From contig CALAKO010000058.1 in the NCBI GenBank assembly GCA_937922955.1, positions 1 through 48,468 of the forward strand: a DNA stretch of 48,468 nucleotides, read 5' to 3'. Each line of letters opens with the position of its first letter. Position 1 is the stretch's first letter. Below the pieces are notes generated by a model. It worked only from the letters and a program-made list of their open reading frames with translations, did no database searches and was not told the origin of the DNA. Shown one piece after another: positions 33,286 to 41,537 of this stretch. This DNA comes from an uncultured Peptococcaceae bacterium (lineage in GTDB: Bacteria; Bacillota; Peptococcia; Peptococcales; Peptococcaceae). Position numbers and translations under genes: made by a program.

Positions 33286-33622
33286 TAAAGAGGAGCGATT
33301 TGTGAGCGCTGATTTCTGAAAAACAAAGCGCGCCATGACAGGCGGCGCCGACAAACCGATGAACAGGTCAAAAATTTTCCAACGCAGTTGGAGTCAGTTT
33401 GAAAACATTGCATCATCCCCGCTTTTGTTTTCGGTACATCGAGTTTGGCCTCATCTGATGGTTTCATTGCTATGACTCCCGCTCCAAAAGGGGCGGGAGT
33501 CATGTGTTTACGCTCTGTGATGCGAGCGCTTCTGGAAAGCTGGAGCATGTCTGCTGTGGTTTTGGCAGTAAGGTGTCCAAGCTTGACGATTTCTAACTGA
33601 TTTCGGCGAGAGGAGGAAGATC
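33286..33622 (+). other. 337-bp intergenic stretch with a strong hairpin
   Basis: No convincing gene lies here. A 14-bp hairpin (33472-33501) pairs ATGACTCCCGCTCC with GGGGCGGGAGTCAT over an AAAA loop, without a T run on either strand. Short GCGC-rich inverted pieces occur near 33305-33350. An 88-codon frame on the minus strand has no ribosome site. The stretch could be a leader, a structured RNA or a decayed element. Confidence 0.5.
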
Positions 33623-34000
33623 ATGAAAACAATTCTATTTATTTCAGCCAATAAAATACTCGGTCAGGGATTATCGGCAGCCATTCTGGCCAAGCCGGAG
33701 ATTGGTTTTAAATGGGCGGCCCAGCTCAATTACTCGCAGGCTGTTGTCGGTGCGGATATTTTTCATGCTGATATGGTCATCGTGGATGTCGTGGATCAGA
33801 TGGATATGGAGTACGCCGCTGACATCTGTCAATCGTTGAGGGAAAACAATCGTGCTGTTAAGATTCTGCTCTTGGTCAGGCCGGAACAGCCCATTGTTCG
33901 CAGAAAGTCTGTGGATGCTCAAAAGGCAGGCCTGATAGATAATTTTGTTTTCTACGATAGTTCTCTGACCTACCTGCTTGCGAAGTTGGAGGCCTTATGA
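33623..34000 (+). CDS. Degenerate receiver-like protein, copy 2
   Basis: This 125-residue paralog of the protein at 27024 opens MKTILFISANK, where a true receiver has an acidic pair. It keeps an Asp at the phospho site (MVIVDVVDQ), has Val in place of the switch Thr (ILLLV) and no Lys (IDNFVFYDSSL). It may dock to the kinase or response regulator without phosphotransfer. AGAGGAGGAAG precedes the ATG. It closes the block that copy 1 opens, separated from the lipoprotein gene by the hairpin stretch. Confidence 0.75.
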   Translation: MKTILFISANKILGQGLSAAILAKPEIGFKWAAQLNYSQAVVGADIFHADMVIVDVVDQMDMEYAADICQSLRENNRAVKILLLVRPEQPIVRRKSVDAQKAGLIDNFVFYDSSLTYLLAKLEAL

Positions 34001-34281
34001 TGGTAGAAGCACAACAGAGAACAACATCATTAATATAGAGGGTATGGAAACCACAATAAAGTGCTCCTGTCGTTCACATTAGAGAAGCTGCTTTCTACGA
34101 CCATAGAGCACGCTGTGAAATATGCGTGAGGTCACGCTGTACATTGCTTGGTAGAATGACTACATATTGACGATTAATGATAGGCATTGTTTTGTGAGAC
34201 GCAGCATGTTTTCCTGCGGAAGTGGTTTTATTTGGCGGCATTTTGGTGTATGCTGTAACAAATATGCAAAGGAGTGGGACA

Positions 34282-34644
34282 ATGCGAAGGTGTGTGATGG
34301 CGCTGATGCTTTTGGCATCGCTGCTGTTGAGCGGTTGTGCGGCGCAGTATCCGGACAGCGAATTTGTTGGCAGCTGGCAGGCGGTGAAAGGTGCGATGGG
34401 CGGCGTGGAAGTCAAGCTGGAAGACATCGACAGCCATTTTGCGCTGACGCTCAAGGACAGCGGCAAGGCGGTGCTGGAAATCGGTGAGAACGAGCAGGAA
34501 GGAAAGTGGTCGCCGCTGGAGGATGACAAAGGCATCACGCTGGTTGTTGGCGAGGACACCATGGAATTTTCAAAGGTACGTGACGGCGTTCTCAAGGGCG
34601 TGCTGCAGGGTGTGACCATGACCTTTGAACAGAACGACGAGTGA
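34282..34644 (+). CDS. Lipocalin-like lipoprotein, short form
   Basis: This 120-residue lipoprotein has lipobox LLSGCAA. It aligns with the N-terminal half of the protein at 29046 (GSWQAVKGAMGG with GKWIAVSAQMMG; EGKWSPLEDD with KGEWSVQDDE; GEDTMEF with GEDTISF). AAAGGAG precedes the ATG at 34282; a longer start at 34222 is unlikely. Its base use is richer in G and C than unit C. It has its own terminator and perhaps its own promoter (TATGCT at 34249), so it may not belong to unit C. Confidence 0.8.
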   Translation: MRRCVMALMLLASLLLSGCAAQYPDSEFVGSWQAVKGAMGGVEVKLEDIDSHFALTLKDSGKAVLEIGENEQEGKWSPLEDDKGITLVVGEDTMEFSKVRDGVLKGVLQGVTMTFEQNDE

Positions 34645-34647
34645 GAC

Positions 34648-34684
34648 ACAGGCGCTGCTGCGTGATGGCAGGCGCCTGTTTTTT
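34648..34684 (+). terminator. Intrinsic terminator after the short lipoprotein gene
   Basis: ACAGGCGC and GCGCCTGT pair with an inner CTGC/GCAG, followed by six T. Confidence 0.85.
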
Positions 34685-34720
34685 ATGCCCGAAAAAGGGG
34701 CGAGAACCGCTGGGCGGCGC

Positions 34721-34749
34721 TTTATGGGCGCTGGCAAATATGCTATACT
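34721..34749 (+). promoter_or_regulatory. Promoter before the pRiA4b-like gene
   Basis: TTTATG (34721-34726), 17 bp, TATACT (34744-34749). The -35 is weak. Confidence 0.45.
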
Positions 34750-34790
34750 GAAAGGCAACAGAACGTTTTGCGAAGGAGCTGCTGTAATTT

Positions 34791-35423
34791 ATGAAATCTC
34801 TTTATTTTTCCGCTACGCTGCGTGACGCTGAGGCGCCTGTGTGGCGTCGTTTTTGTGTGCCGATGGATTATGATTTCGCTAAATTTCATCAGGTGCTGCA
34901 AATTCTTTTTGGCTACTCTGGCCGCGAAGAGTTTGAATTTGTGTTTGATGATCCCAAACTGCGTATTACCAGCGATGTGGATCTTTATGAAAGCTACCGC
35001 TTTTTGAAAAGCGATGAAGGCAAACACTATCTTGCCGATAAAGAAAAAGAAGGTTATAACGTGGATATGTCCGTGGAAGTGGCGTGGGCCGAAGATTTGC
35101 CGCTGGACCCGCTGACGCTGAAACATCGCCAGTTCCGTTACATTTACGACTTCAGCGACGACTGGACCTACGACATTGAGCTGGTGGATCTTCTCGAAGA
35201 CGGGCCAGCGCTGCCGGAGCTGCGCGAAGGATTGGGCAATGCGCCGTTTGAAGCTTGTGGCGGATTCAGCGGCTACTACGAGCTGATGGAGGCGCTGACG
35301 ACGCCGGAGCATCCAGATAACGCTGCCATTCGCAGCTGGGTGGATGAAATGGGCTACCATTTTTACGATGCGGAGGAAGTCAATCAGAAGCTGCGTGATT
35401 TCGCTGAAAGTCTGAAGAAATAG
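34791..35423 (+). CDS. pRiA4b ORF-3-like protein
   Basis: This 210-residue soluble protein matches the plasmid pRiA4b ORF-3 family: LRDAEAPVWRRFCVP near the N-terminus, FAKFHQVLQILFGY, FVYDFSDDWTY-type YIYDFSDDWTYDIEL, and PFEACGGFSGYYELMEAL. Family members are widespread in bacteria and on plasmids; the role is unknown. GAAGGAG lies about 12 nt before the ATG, a long spacing. The gene sits just before the histidine operon but that operon has its own promoter. Confidence 0.88.
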   Translation: MKSLYFSATLRDAEAPVWRRFCVPMDYDFAKFHQVLQILFGYSGREEFEFVFDDPKLRITSDVDLYESYRFLKSDEGKHYLADKEKEGYNVDMSVEVAWAEDLPLDPLTLKHRQFRYIYDFSDDWTYDIELVDLLEDGPALPELREGLGNAPFEACGGFSGYYELMEALTTPEHPDNAAIRSWVDEMGYHFYDAEEVNQKLRDFAESLKK

Positions 35424-35426
35424 AGG

Positions 35427-35455
35427 TTGACATCATCAATTCACCGTGGTAAAGT
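35427..35455 (+). promoter_or_regulatory. Histidine operon promoter
   Basis: TTGACA (35427-35432), 17 bp, TAAAGT (35450-35455). The start codon of hisZ lies only 25 bp after the -10, so there is no room for a T-box or His-rich leader. Confidence 0.8.
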
Positions 35456-35479
35456 GATAAAGCGAAAGGAGCGCGAAAC

Positions 35480-36673
35480 ATGAAAAACTATTCCAAACTT
35501 ACCCCCGAAGGCACACGCGACGTATTATTTGAAGCGAGCGAGGCGCAGAGCCATATTGAGCGCAGTCTGCGCACGTTTTTCTATTGCCGTGGTTTCCGCG
35601 AAGTGCGCACACCGGGGTTCGAATATTTTGATGTATTTGGTTCGAATGGGAAATATTTTCCAGCAGAGAGTATGTATAAGTTGAGCGATCGCAACGGGCG
35701 GCTGATTGTCATGCGTCCAGACTCAACAATTCCAATGGCAAGACTGGTGGCAACGAAGTATAAAAACAAAACAATGCCGCTGCGTCTCTGCTACGATCAG
35801 ACTGTGTACCGCACCAGCCGCACGCTGGACGGCATCAGTCATGAGCTGCGTCAGATGGGCGTGGAAGTCATCGGTGGCCGCGGCGCAAAAGCCGACATGG
35901 ACATTCTCAAAATGGCCTGCGATGTGTTCTACACCATTGATATGGGCGAGGATTACCGTTTGGAAATCGGCCACGTTGGCATTTTCAAGGCGCTGGTGGA
36001 TATGTTGGAAATGGACGAACTGGAACGCGACGCGCTCTTTGGCGCGGTAGAGGAAAAGAATTATTCCGCCCTTAATGATATTCTAGAACGTCACAGCGAC
36101 AAGAAGGCTGCCGAAGTGCTGCGCATGCTGCCACGCTTGTTTGGCGGCCGTGAAACGCTGTCGCAGGCGCGCGAGCTAATGGATGGTCTGGACCCAGTGA
36201 TTACAGACGCCATTGATCAGCTGGCGTGGATTTACGATCAGTTTGAAGCGATGGGCCTGGAAAACAACATCATCATTGACCTTGGCTTGATCAACCAAGC
36301 TGATTACTACAGCAGCCTGATTTTCCGCGGCTACATTGGCGGCGCTGGTCAGGCGGTGCTGTCTGGCGGGCGTTACGATCATTTGCTGGCAGATTTTGGC
36401 ATGGACGCCGAGGCTATTGGTTTTGGGGTCAGCGTGGACCAGCTGGCAGAGGTGCTGCTGAAAAAGAATCCGCTGTTTTATTCCACCTTGGACCTGGTGT
36501 ATGCCGATATGAAGGACATGCCGGCCGCTTTCCAATGGATGAGTGCACGCAAAATGTGTGCCGAGTGGTCGTTGGCCGATTCGCTGGAAGAGGCGATTGC
36601 CGAAGCGAAAGAACGTGGGGTGCCAACGGTGATTTATTTCCACGATGATCACGCCGAATGGCTGGAGGTGTAA
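35480..36673 (+). CDS. hisZ: ATP phosphoribosyltransferase regulatory subunit
   Basis: HisZ is a histidyl-tRNA-synthetase-like protein without charging activity. It joins short-form HisG into the hetero-octamer that makes phosphoribosyl-ATP and confers histidine feedback. The 397-residue protein has class II features (TPEGTRDVLFE, then GFREVRTPGFEYFDVF, RPDSTIPMARL and the GGRYDHLLADFG block). It lacks the tRNA-binding C-terminal domain of true HisS. AAAGGAG precedes the ATG. It opens the operon and fits the short HisG that follows 1 nt later. Confidence 0.93.
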   Translation: MKNYSKLTPEGTRDVLFEASEAQSHIERSLRTFFYCRGFREVRTPGFEYFDVFGSNGKYFPAESMYKLSDRNGRLIVMRPDSTIPMARLVATKYKNKTMPLRLCYDQTVYRTSRTLDGISHELRQMGVEVIGGRGAKADMDILKMACDVFYTIDMGEDYRLEIGHVGIFKALVDMLEMDELERDALFGAVEEKNYSALNDILERHSDKKAAEVLRMLPRLFGGRETLSQARELMDGLDPVITDAIDQLAWIYDQFEAMGLENNIIIDLGLINQADYYSSLIFRGYIGGAGQAVLSGGRYDHLLADFGMDAEAIGFGVSVDQLAEVLLKKNPLFYSTLDLVYADMKDMPAAFQWMSARKMCAEWSLADSLEEAIAEAKERGVPTVIYFHDDHAEWLEV

Positions 36674-36674
36674 G

Positions 36675-37304
36675 ATGCTGAAGATTGCTTTGACGAAGGG
36701 CCGCCTGGAAAAATCGACGGTGGCGCTTTTCGAAAAAATGGGCCTCGATGTGAGTGCCTTTGAAAATAAAGGACGCAAGCTGATTTTGCAGGTGGGCGAC
36801 GACATCACCGTGGTGCTGGCAAAGGCGCCGGATGTTATCACTTACGTAGAACATGGTGTGTGCGACATTGGCGTTGTCGGGAAGGATACGATTTATGAAC
36901 GCGGCGGCGCCTTCTATGAAGTGCTGGATCTGGGCTTTGGCAAATGCCGTTTCGCGCTGGCGGTGCCGGAAGGCTCTAATTTTTACGATGGCTACAGTGT
37001 AAAACGTCTGGCCAGCAAGTATCCGCATGTGACGCGCGATTATTTTGCCCGCAAAGGCATGGACGTGGACATCATCAAAATCGAAGGCTCTGTGGAGCTG
37101 GCGCCGTTGCTGGGACTGGTCGATGGCATTGTGGACCTGGTAGAAACCGGCAATACCCTGCGCGAAAATGGGCTGGTGCCTATTGAAGATGTGATGCAGG
37201 TCAGCGCACGCTTGATTGTAAACGTTGTCAGCATGAAGTTGAAGAAAGACGAGATCAACTCTCTGATTGATAAGATTGAGGCATTGAAGGAGGCGGAGCA
37301 ATGA
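36675..37304 (+). CDS. hisG: ATP phosphoribosyltransferase, short form
   Basis: HisG does the first committed step, ATP plus PRPP to phosphoribosyl-ATP. The 209-residue protein is the short form without the C-terminal regulatory domain and so needs HisZ. Motifs: KIALTKGRLEKSTVALFEKM, YVEHGVCDIGVVGKDT, and the PRPP loop LVDGIVDLVETGNTLRENG. The start is ATG at 36675 with GGAGGTG just before; hisD overlaps its stop by 4 nt. Confidence 0.95.
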   Translation: MLKIALTKGRLEKSTVALFEKMGLDVSAFENKGRKLILQVGDDITVVLAKAPDVITYVEHGVCDIGVVGKDTIYERGGAFYEVLDLGFGKCRFALAVPEGSNFYDGYSVKRLASKYPHVTRDYFARKGMDVDIIKIEGSVELAPLLGLVDGIVDLVETGNTLRENGLVPIEDVMQVSARLIVNVVSMKLKKDEINSLIDKIEALKEAEQ

Positions 37305-38590
37305 TCCAGACGATTATTGCCGATGGTAAGGCGGAATTTGACTATTTGAAAGCGCTGAAGGCGCGTCAGCAAGAAACCAACGCCGATGTGACCCGCGCCG
37401 TGCAGGAGATTTTGGACGACGTGCGCCGTGAAGGCGATGCGGCCGTTATTCGCTACAGCGCGAAGTTTGATCATATGGAAGGGCCTATCACGGTGATCGA
37501 AGCCGACGCTATTGCGGCGGCAAAGGAACGCATCGATGCGCAGTTGTTGGCAGCCATGGAACGAGCTGCGGAGAACATTCGCCGCTTCCATCAGCAGCAG
37601 GTGCAGGAAAGCTATGTGGATTTCCGTGAAGATGGCTCCATGATGGGGCAAAAAGTGCGCCCGCTGAAACGTGTGGGGCTATATGTGCCAGGTGGTACGG
37701 CAGCGTATCCTTCTTCAGTGTTGATGAACGCCATTCCGGCGAAAATTGCCGGTGTGCCGGAACTGGTCATGGTGACGCCGCCAAATGCTGAAGGCAAACC
37801 TCGCGATGTTATTCTGGCAGCAGCGGCTGTGGCTGGCGTGGACCGCATCTATATGATCGGTGGCGCCCAGGCTGTAGCGGCGCTGGCTTATGGTACGGAA
37901 ACCATTCCTCAGGTGGATAAGATCGTTGGCCCTGGCAACATCTTTGTTGCCACTGCTAAGCGTTTGCTCTACGGCGTGGTAGACATTGACATGATTGCCG
38001 GTCCTAGTGAAATTCTCATTGTTGCCGATGAGAATGCCAATCCGCGCTACATTGCCGCCGACCTTATGAGCCAGTGCGAGCACGATGTGCTGGCTGGCGG
38101 TGTGCTGCTGACCGATTCTGCAGCATTGGCTGAAGCCGTCAAGGAAGAACTGGCGCGTCAGCTGGAAACTCTGAGCCGTGCCGATATCATTCGCCAGTCC
38201 CTGAACGACTATGGCGTGATCGTGGTCTTTAAAGACATCGACGCCTGCATCGATTATTCCAATGAGGTGGCGCCAGAACATCTGGAACTGGCCATCGAAG
38301 CACCAGAAAGCTATCTGGGCCGTGTCGAAAATGCCGGCTCGGTGTTCCTTGGCGACTGGACGCCGGAACCGGTTGGCGATTATTACGCTGGCGCCAATCA
38401 TGTGCTGCCAACCAGCGGTACGGCGCGTTTCTTCTCGCCGCTGGGAGTTGACAGTTTCTATAAACGCATGGGCTTTACCGCATACAGCAAAAAGGCGCTC
38501 TTAAATGGTGCCGATGACATCATTTGCTTTGCTGAAGCCGAAGGATTGACGGCCCATGCCAATGCAGTGAAAGTGAGGAAGGAACAATGA
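37301..38590 (+). CDS. hisD: Histidinol dehydrogenase
   Basis: HisD performs the last two oxidations, histidinol to histidine, with NAD+ and Zn2+. The 429-residue protein has GLYVPGGTAAYPSSVLM, the signature VGPGNIFVATAKRLL to IDMIAGPSEIL, SQCEHDVLAG, and the C-terminal NHVLPTSGTARF. The ATG overlaps hisG, and hisC overlaps its end by 4 nt. Confidence 0.96.
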   Translation: MIQTIIADGKAEFDYLKALKARQQETNADVTRAVQEILDDVRREGDAAVIRYSAKFDHMEGPITVIEADAIAAAKERIDAQLLAAMERAAENIRRFHQQQVQESYVDFREDGSMMGQKVRPLKRVGLYVPGGTAAYPSSVLMNAIPAKIAGVPELVMVTPPNAEGKPRDVILAAAAVAGVDRIYMIGGAQAVAALAYGTETIPQVDKIVGPGNIFVATAKRLLYGVVDIDMIAGPSEILIVADENANPRYIAADLMSQCEHDVLAGGVLLTDSAALAEAVKEELARQLETLSRADIIRQSLNDYGVIVVFKDIDACIDYSNEVAPEHLELAIEAPESYLGRVENAGSVFLGDWTPEPVGDYYAGANHVLPTSGTARFFSPLGVDSFYKRMGFTAYSKKALLNGADDIICFAEAEGLTAHANAVKVRKEQ

Positions 38591-39645
38591 GAATCAGTGA
38601 TCGTTTCAAAGGCAGAGAACCCTACAGTCCGGGCGGAAAACCATGTCCGGTGATTTTAAATGCAAATGAAAGCTTCATTCGCCCATCCGCAGAAATGATG
38701 GCCGAATTCCACGATATTTTAGACCGCTGCGATTTCAATCGTTATCCAGACCCACGTGCCGAAGAACTGTGCCGCGCCTATGCAGATCTCTATAACCTGG
38801 ATTGGGAAAACATCACCGCGGGTAATGGTTCCGATGAACACATTGAGCTGCTTTTTGCAGCCCTGGTGGCACCTGGCGATCGTGTGGTGACGGTGGCACC
38901 TGATTTTTCCATGTATGGAGCTGGCGCCTATATCAACGACGTGCAGGAATTTGTTTATCAGCAGGAAGATTATCGCACCGATGTGGACCATTTGCTGGCT
39001 TTTGCCCAGGAAAAAGATGCGGCCATGATCATTTTCTCCAATCCTTGCAACCCAACGGGTGTCGTTACGCCGCGTGAGGATGTGCTGAAACTGATCAATG
39101 GCTTTGACGGCATCGTCGTCGTCGATGAAGCGTACATGGATTTTGCTGAAGAAAGCGTGCTCGATCTGGCTGGCAAGCAGGAAAACCTCATCGTGCTCAA
39201 AACCTGTTCCAAGGCCATCGGCTTGGCTGGGCTGCGAGTCGGCTTTACCATTACTACGCCAGAATTGACGGCGCTTTTGCAGAGTGCGAAGGCAACCTAC
39301 AACGTGGGCCGTCTGACGCAGCAGCTGGCAACCTGTGTACTGCGCCATGACGATGAATTGCGTGCGGCTGTTGACACCATCAAAGAGAGCATGAATGAAT
39401 TGGTGGCTGGTCTTACTCCGATCGTTGACAAATACAGTGTGTTGGAACGCATGTTGCCGTCTTCCACCAATTTTGCCTATATTATTACCGACAAAGCACC
39501 GGAAATTTTTGTAAAAATGCAGGATCATGGCGTGCTCGTGCGTCAACCACAAGCCAATGCTCTGCGTATTAATTGCGGCACTGCTGAAGAAAACGCAGCC
39601 TGCCTGGCTGCACTGGAAACAGTCGTGAAGGAGCTGGAAGCATGA
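38587..39645 (+). CDS. hisC: Histidinol-phosphate aminotransferase
   Basis: HisC is a PLP enzyme that turns imidazole-acetol phosphate into histidinol phosphate. The 352-residue protein has the substrate-arm ANESFIRPS, NRYPDPRAEELC, FSNPCNPTG, VVDEAYMDF and the PLP lysine K209 in TCSKAIGLAGLRVGF. Its position between hisD and hisB settles the substrate, since the fold is shared by many class I aminotransferases. Confidence 0.94.
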   Translation: MRISDRFKGREPYSPGGKPCPVILNANESFIRPSAEMMAEFHDILDRCDFNRYPDPRAEELCRAYADLYNLDWENITAGNGSDEHIELLFAALVAPGDRVVTVAPDFSMYGAGAYINDVQEFVYQQEDYRTDVDHLLAFAQEKDAAMIIFSNPCNPTGVVTPREDVLKLINGFDGIVVVDEAYMDFAEESVLDLAGKQENLIVLKTCSKAIGLAGLRVGFTITTPELTALLQSAKATYNVGRLTQQLATCVLRHDDELRAAVDTIKESMNELVAGLTPIVDKYSVLERMLPSSTNFAYIITDKAPEIFVKMQDHGVLVRQPQANALRINCGTAEENAACLAALETVVKELEA

Positions 39646-40217
39646 GAGCCGTAAGCAAAGAGCGACAAACGAAAGAAACCAGCATCACGCTGTTCCTTAA
39701 TCTGGATGGCGGCGAGGTGCGAGTGGCCAGCGGTGTAGGCTTTTTTGACCACATGCTGACGGCGCTGGCGGTGCATGCTGGCTGGGGCCTGGTTTTGAAT
39801 TGCGATGGCGACACCTGGGTGGATGGCCATCACAGCGTCGAAGACATCGGCATCGTGCTGGGACAGGCGCTGGGCGAGCTCATTGACAAGAGCGGTATTC
39901 AGCGCTATGGCTGCGCTTACATTCCGATGGATGAGGCGCTTTGCCGGGCGGTGGTCGATGTCAGCGGTCGTCCGTTCCTCGTTTATCATGCCGAGGTTAA
40001 CGCACCAATGATTGGTGACTATGACACCGAGCTGACCGAAGAATTTTTCCGTGCCTTTGCCATGAACGCGGGCATCACGCTGCACATCGAAGCACTCTAT
40101 GGCAAGAACGCTCACCACATTGTGGAAGGCGTGTTTAAGGCAGTGGCGCATGCATTGGAAGAGGCTTTGAGCGCGCGCGACGGCGGCGTGCTCTCAACAA
40201 AAGGGGTGTTGGAATGA
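39642..40217 (+). CDS. hisB: Imidazoleglycerol-phosphate dehydratase
   Basis: This 191-residue enzyme dehydrates imidazoleglycerol phosphate using Mn. Motifs include the metal-binding GFFDHMLTALAVHAG, DGHHSVEDIGI and the late KNAHHIVEGVFKAVAHAL. The phosphatase half found in enteric HisB is absent, so histidinol-phosphate phosphatase must be a separate gene, and none is in this operon. It overlaps both neighbours by 4 nt. Confidence 0.95.
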   Translation: MRAVSKERQTKETSITLFLNLDGGEVRVASGVGFFDHMLTALAVHAGWGLVLNCDGDTWVDGHHSVEDIGIVLGQALGELIDKSGIQRYGCAYIPMDEALCRAVVDVSGRPFLVYHAEVNAPMIGDYDTELTEEFFRAFAMNAGITLHIEALYGKNAHHIVEGVFKAVAHALEEALSARDGGVLSTKGVLE

Positions 40218-40816
40218 TCGCAGTAATTGATTATGGCGCAGGGAATCTGTTCAGTGTTTGCAACGCGCTGCGCTATTTGCAGCTGCCACATGTGATCAGC
40301 CGCGATGCAGCAGAAATCGCCGCTGCCGATGGCATCATTCTGCCAGGCGTCGGCGCCTTTGCCGATGCCATGGAAAAGCTGACAGCGACAGGATTGGTCG
40401 ATCTGCTCAAGCAGGAAGCGGAACGCAAGCCCTTCCTTGGTATTTGCCTGGGGCATCAGCTGCTCTTTGAAGAAGGCCAGGAATTTGGCATCACCCCAGG
40501 GCTGGGGCTTTTGCCAGGTGTTGTGCGCGAACTGGATGCCAAGGGGCAGAAACTGCCGCACATTGGCTGGAACACCGCTCGCAAACTGCACGACTGCCCG
40601 CTGACCGACGGCATTGCCGACGACAGTTATTTTTACTATGTACATTCTTTCTGCGCAGACACCGATGACCAATACATCGCGCTGGCGACGACCTACGGTG
40701 AAACTTTCCCAGGTATGGTTTGGCGCGATCAGATTTTTGGCTGCCAGTTCCATCCAGAAAAGAGTGGCGACGTTGGCCTGCGCATTTTACAAAACTTTGG
40801 GAGGTTGGTTGGATGA
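40214..40816 (+). CDS. hisH: Imidazole glycerol phosphate synthase, glutaminase subunit
   Basis: HisH supplies ammonia from glutamine to HisF. The 200-residue class I amidotransferase has IDYGAGNLFSVCNAL, the nucleophile C78 in FLGICLGHQLLFEEG, and the H180/E182 pair in GCQFHPEKSGDVG. The residue after CLG is His where Met is common. The stop overlaps the hisA start. Confidence 0.95.
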   Translation: MIAVIDYGAGNLFSVCNALRYLQLPHVISRDAAEIAAADGIILPGVGAFADAMEKLTATGLVDLLKQEAERKPFLGICLGHQLLFEEGQEFGITPGLGLLPGVVRELDAKGQKLPHIGWNTARKLHDCPLTDGIADDSYFYYVHSFCADTDDQYIALATTYGETFPGMVWRDQIFGCQFHPEKSGDVGLRILQNFGRLVG

Positions 40817-41535
40817 TCATTTTACCTGCAATCGATATCAAAGATCGCACACCGGTGCGTCTCTATCAGGGATCTTTTGACACGGTGCATCAGGTCGCAG
40901 CCGATGCGCTGGAAACGGCGCGTCAGTTTGAAGCGGCTGGTGCTGAATGGATTCATATGGTGGATTTGGACGGTGCCTGCGAAGGACATCCGGTGAACGA
41001 GGACATCTTCCTCAGCGTGGCAAAAGAAACCAGCCTCAAAGTGGAACTGGGCGGCGGCATCCGCACCATGGCCGACATCGAACGCTACCTCGACAATGGC
41101 ATCTCCCGTGTCATTCTCGGTTCGGTGGCGCTGCACGAGCCTGTGCTGGTGCGCGAAGCGGCGGAAAAATACGGTGCTGCCATCGCTGTTGGCATCGACG
41201 CCCGCGACGGCATGGTGCGCGGCGGCGGCTGGCTGGAAGCTTCCGACGTTCATTTCGTTGATCTCGCCAAAGCCATGGCGGAGGCTGGCGTACAGACCAT
41301 TATCTATACAGACATCAGCAAAGACGGCACCCTCTCCGGGCCAACCCTGGCGGACTATGAAGCGTTGATTGCTGCCTGCCCAAGCGTTCACATTATTGCT
41401 TCCGGCGGGATTCGCGACATCAGCAACATTGCCGACCTCAAAGCCGCTGGCCTCTATGGTGCCATCTGCGGGAAATCTCTCTACGAGGGCACACTTTCCC
41501 TGGAAGAAGCGCTGGCGTTGGCAAAGGAGGCGTGA
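40813..41535 (+). CDS. hisA: ProFAR isomerase
   Basis: HisA isomerises ProFAR to PRFAR. This 240-residue TIM barrel starts ILPAIDIKDRTPVRLYQG, with the catalytic Asp near residue 8, and has GGGIRTMADIERYLDNGISR, a central IDARDGMVRGGGW and the phosphate loop IIASGGIRDISN. The ATG at 40813 overlaps the hisH stop; an upstream in-frame ATG at 40720 would lie inside hisH and is not used. Confidence 0.95.
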   Translation: MIILPAIDIKDRTPVRLYQGSFDTVHQVAADALETARQFEAAGAEWIHMVDLDGACEGHPVNEDIFLSVAKETSLKVELGGGIRTMADIERYLDNGISRVILGSVALHEPVLVREAAEKYGAAIAVGIDARDGMVRGGGWLEASDVHFVDLAKAMAEAGVQTIIYTDISKDGTLSGPTLADYEALIAACPSVHIIASGGIRDISNIADLKAAGLYGAICGKSLYEGTLSLEEALALAKEA

Positions 41536-41537
41536 GT

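Noticed and set aside
33282..33548. An 88-codon minus-strand frame in the gap before 33623
   Set aside because: No ribosome site, no start context and no recognisable domain. It spans the hairpin, so it is treated as non-coding.
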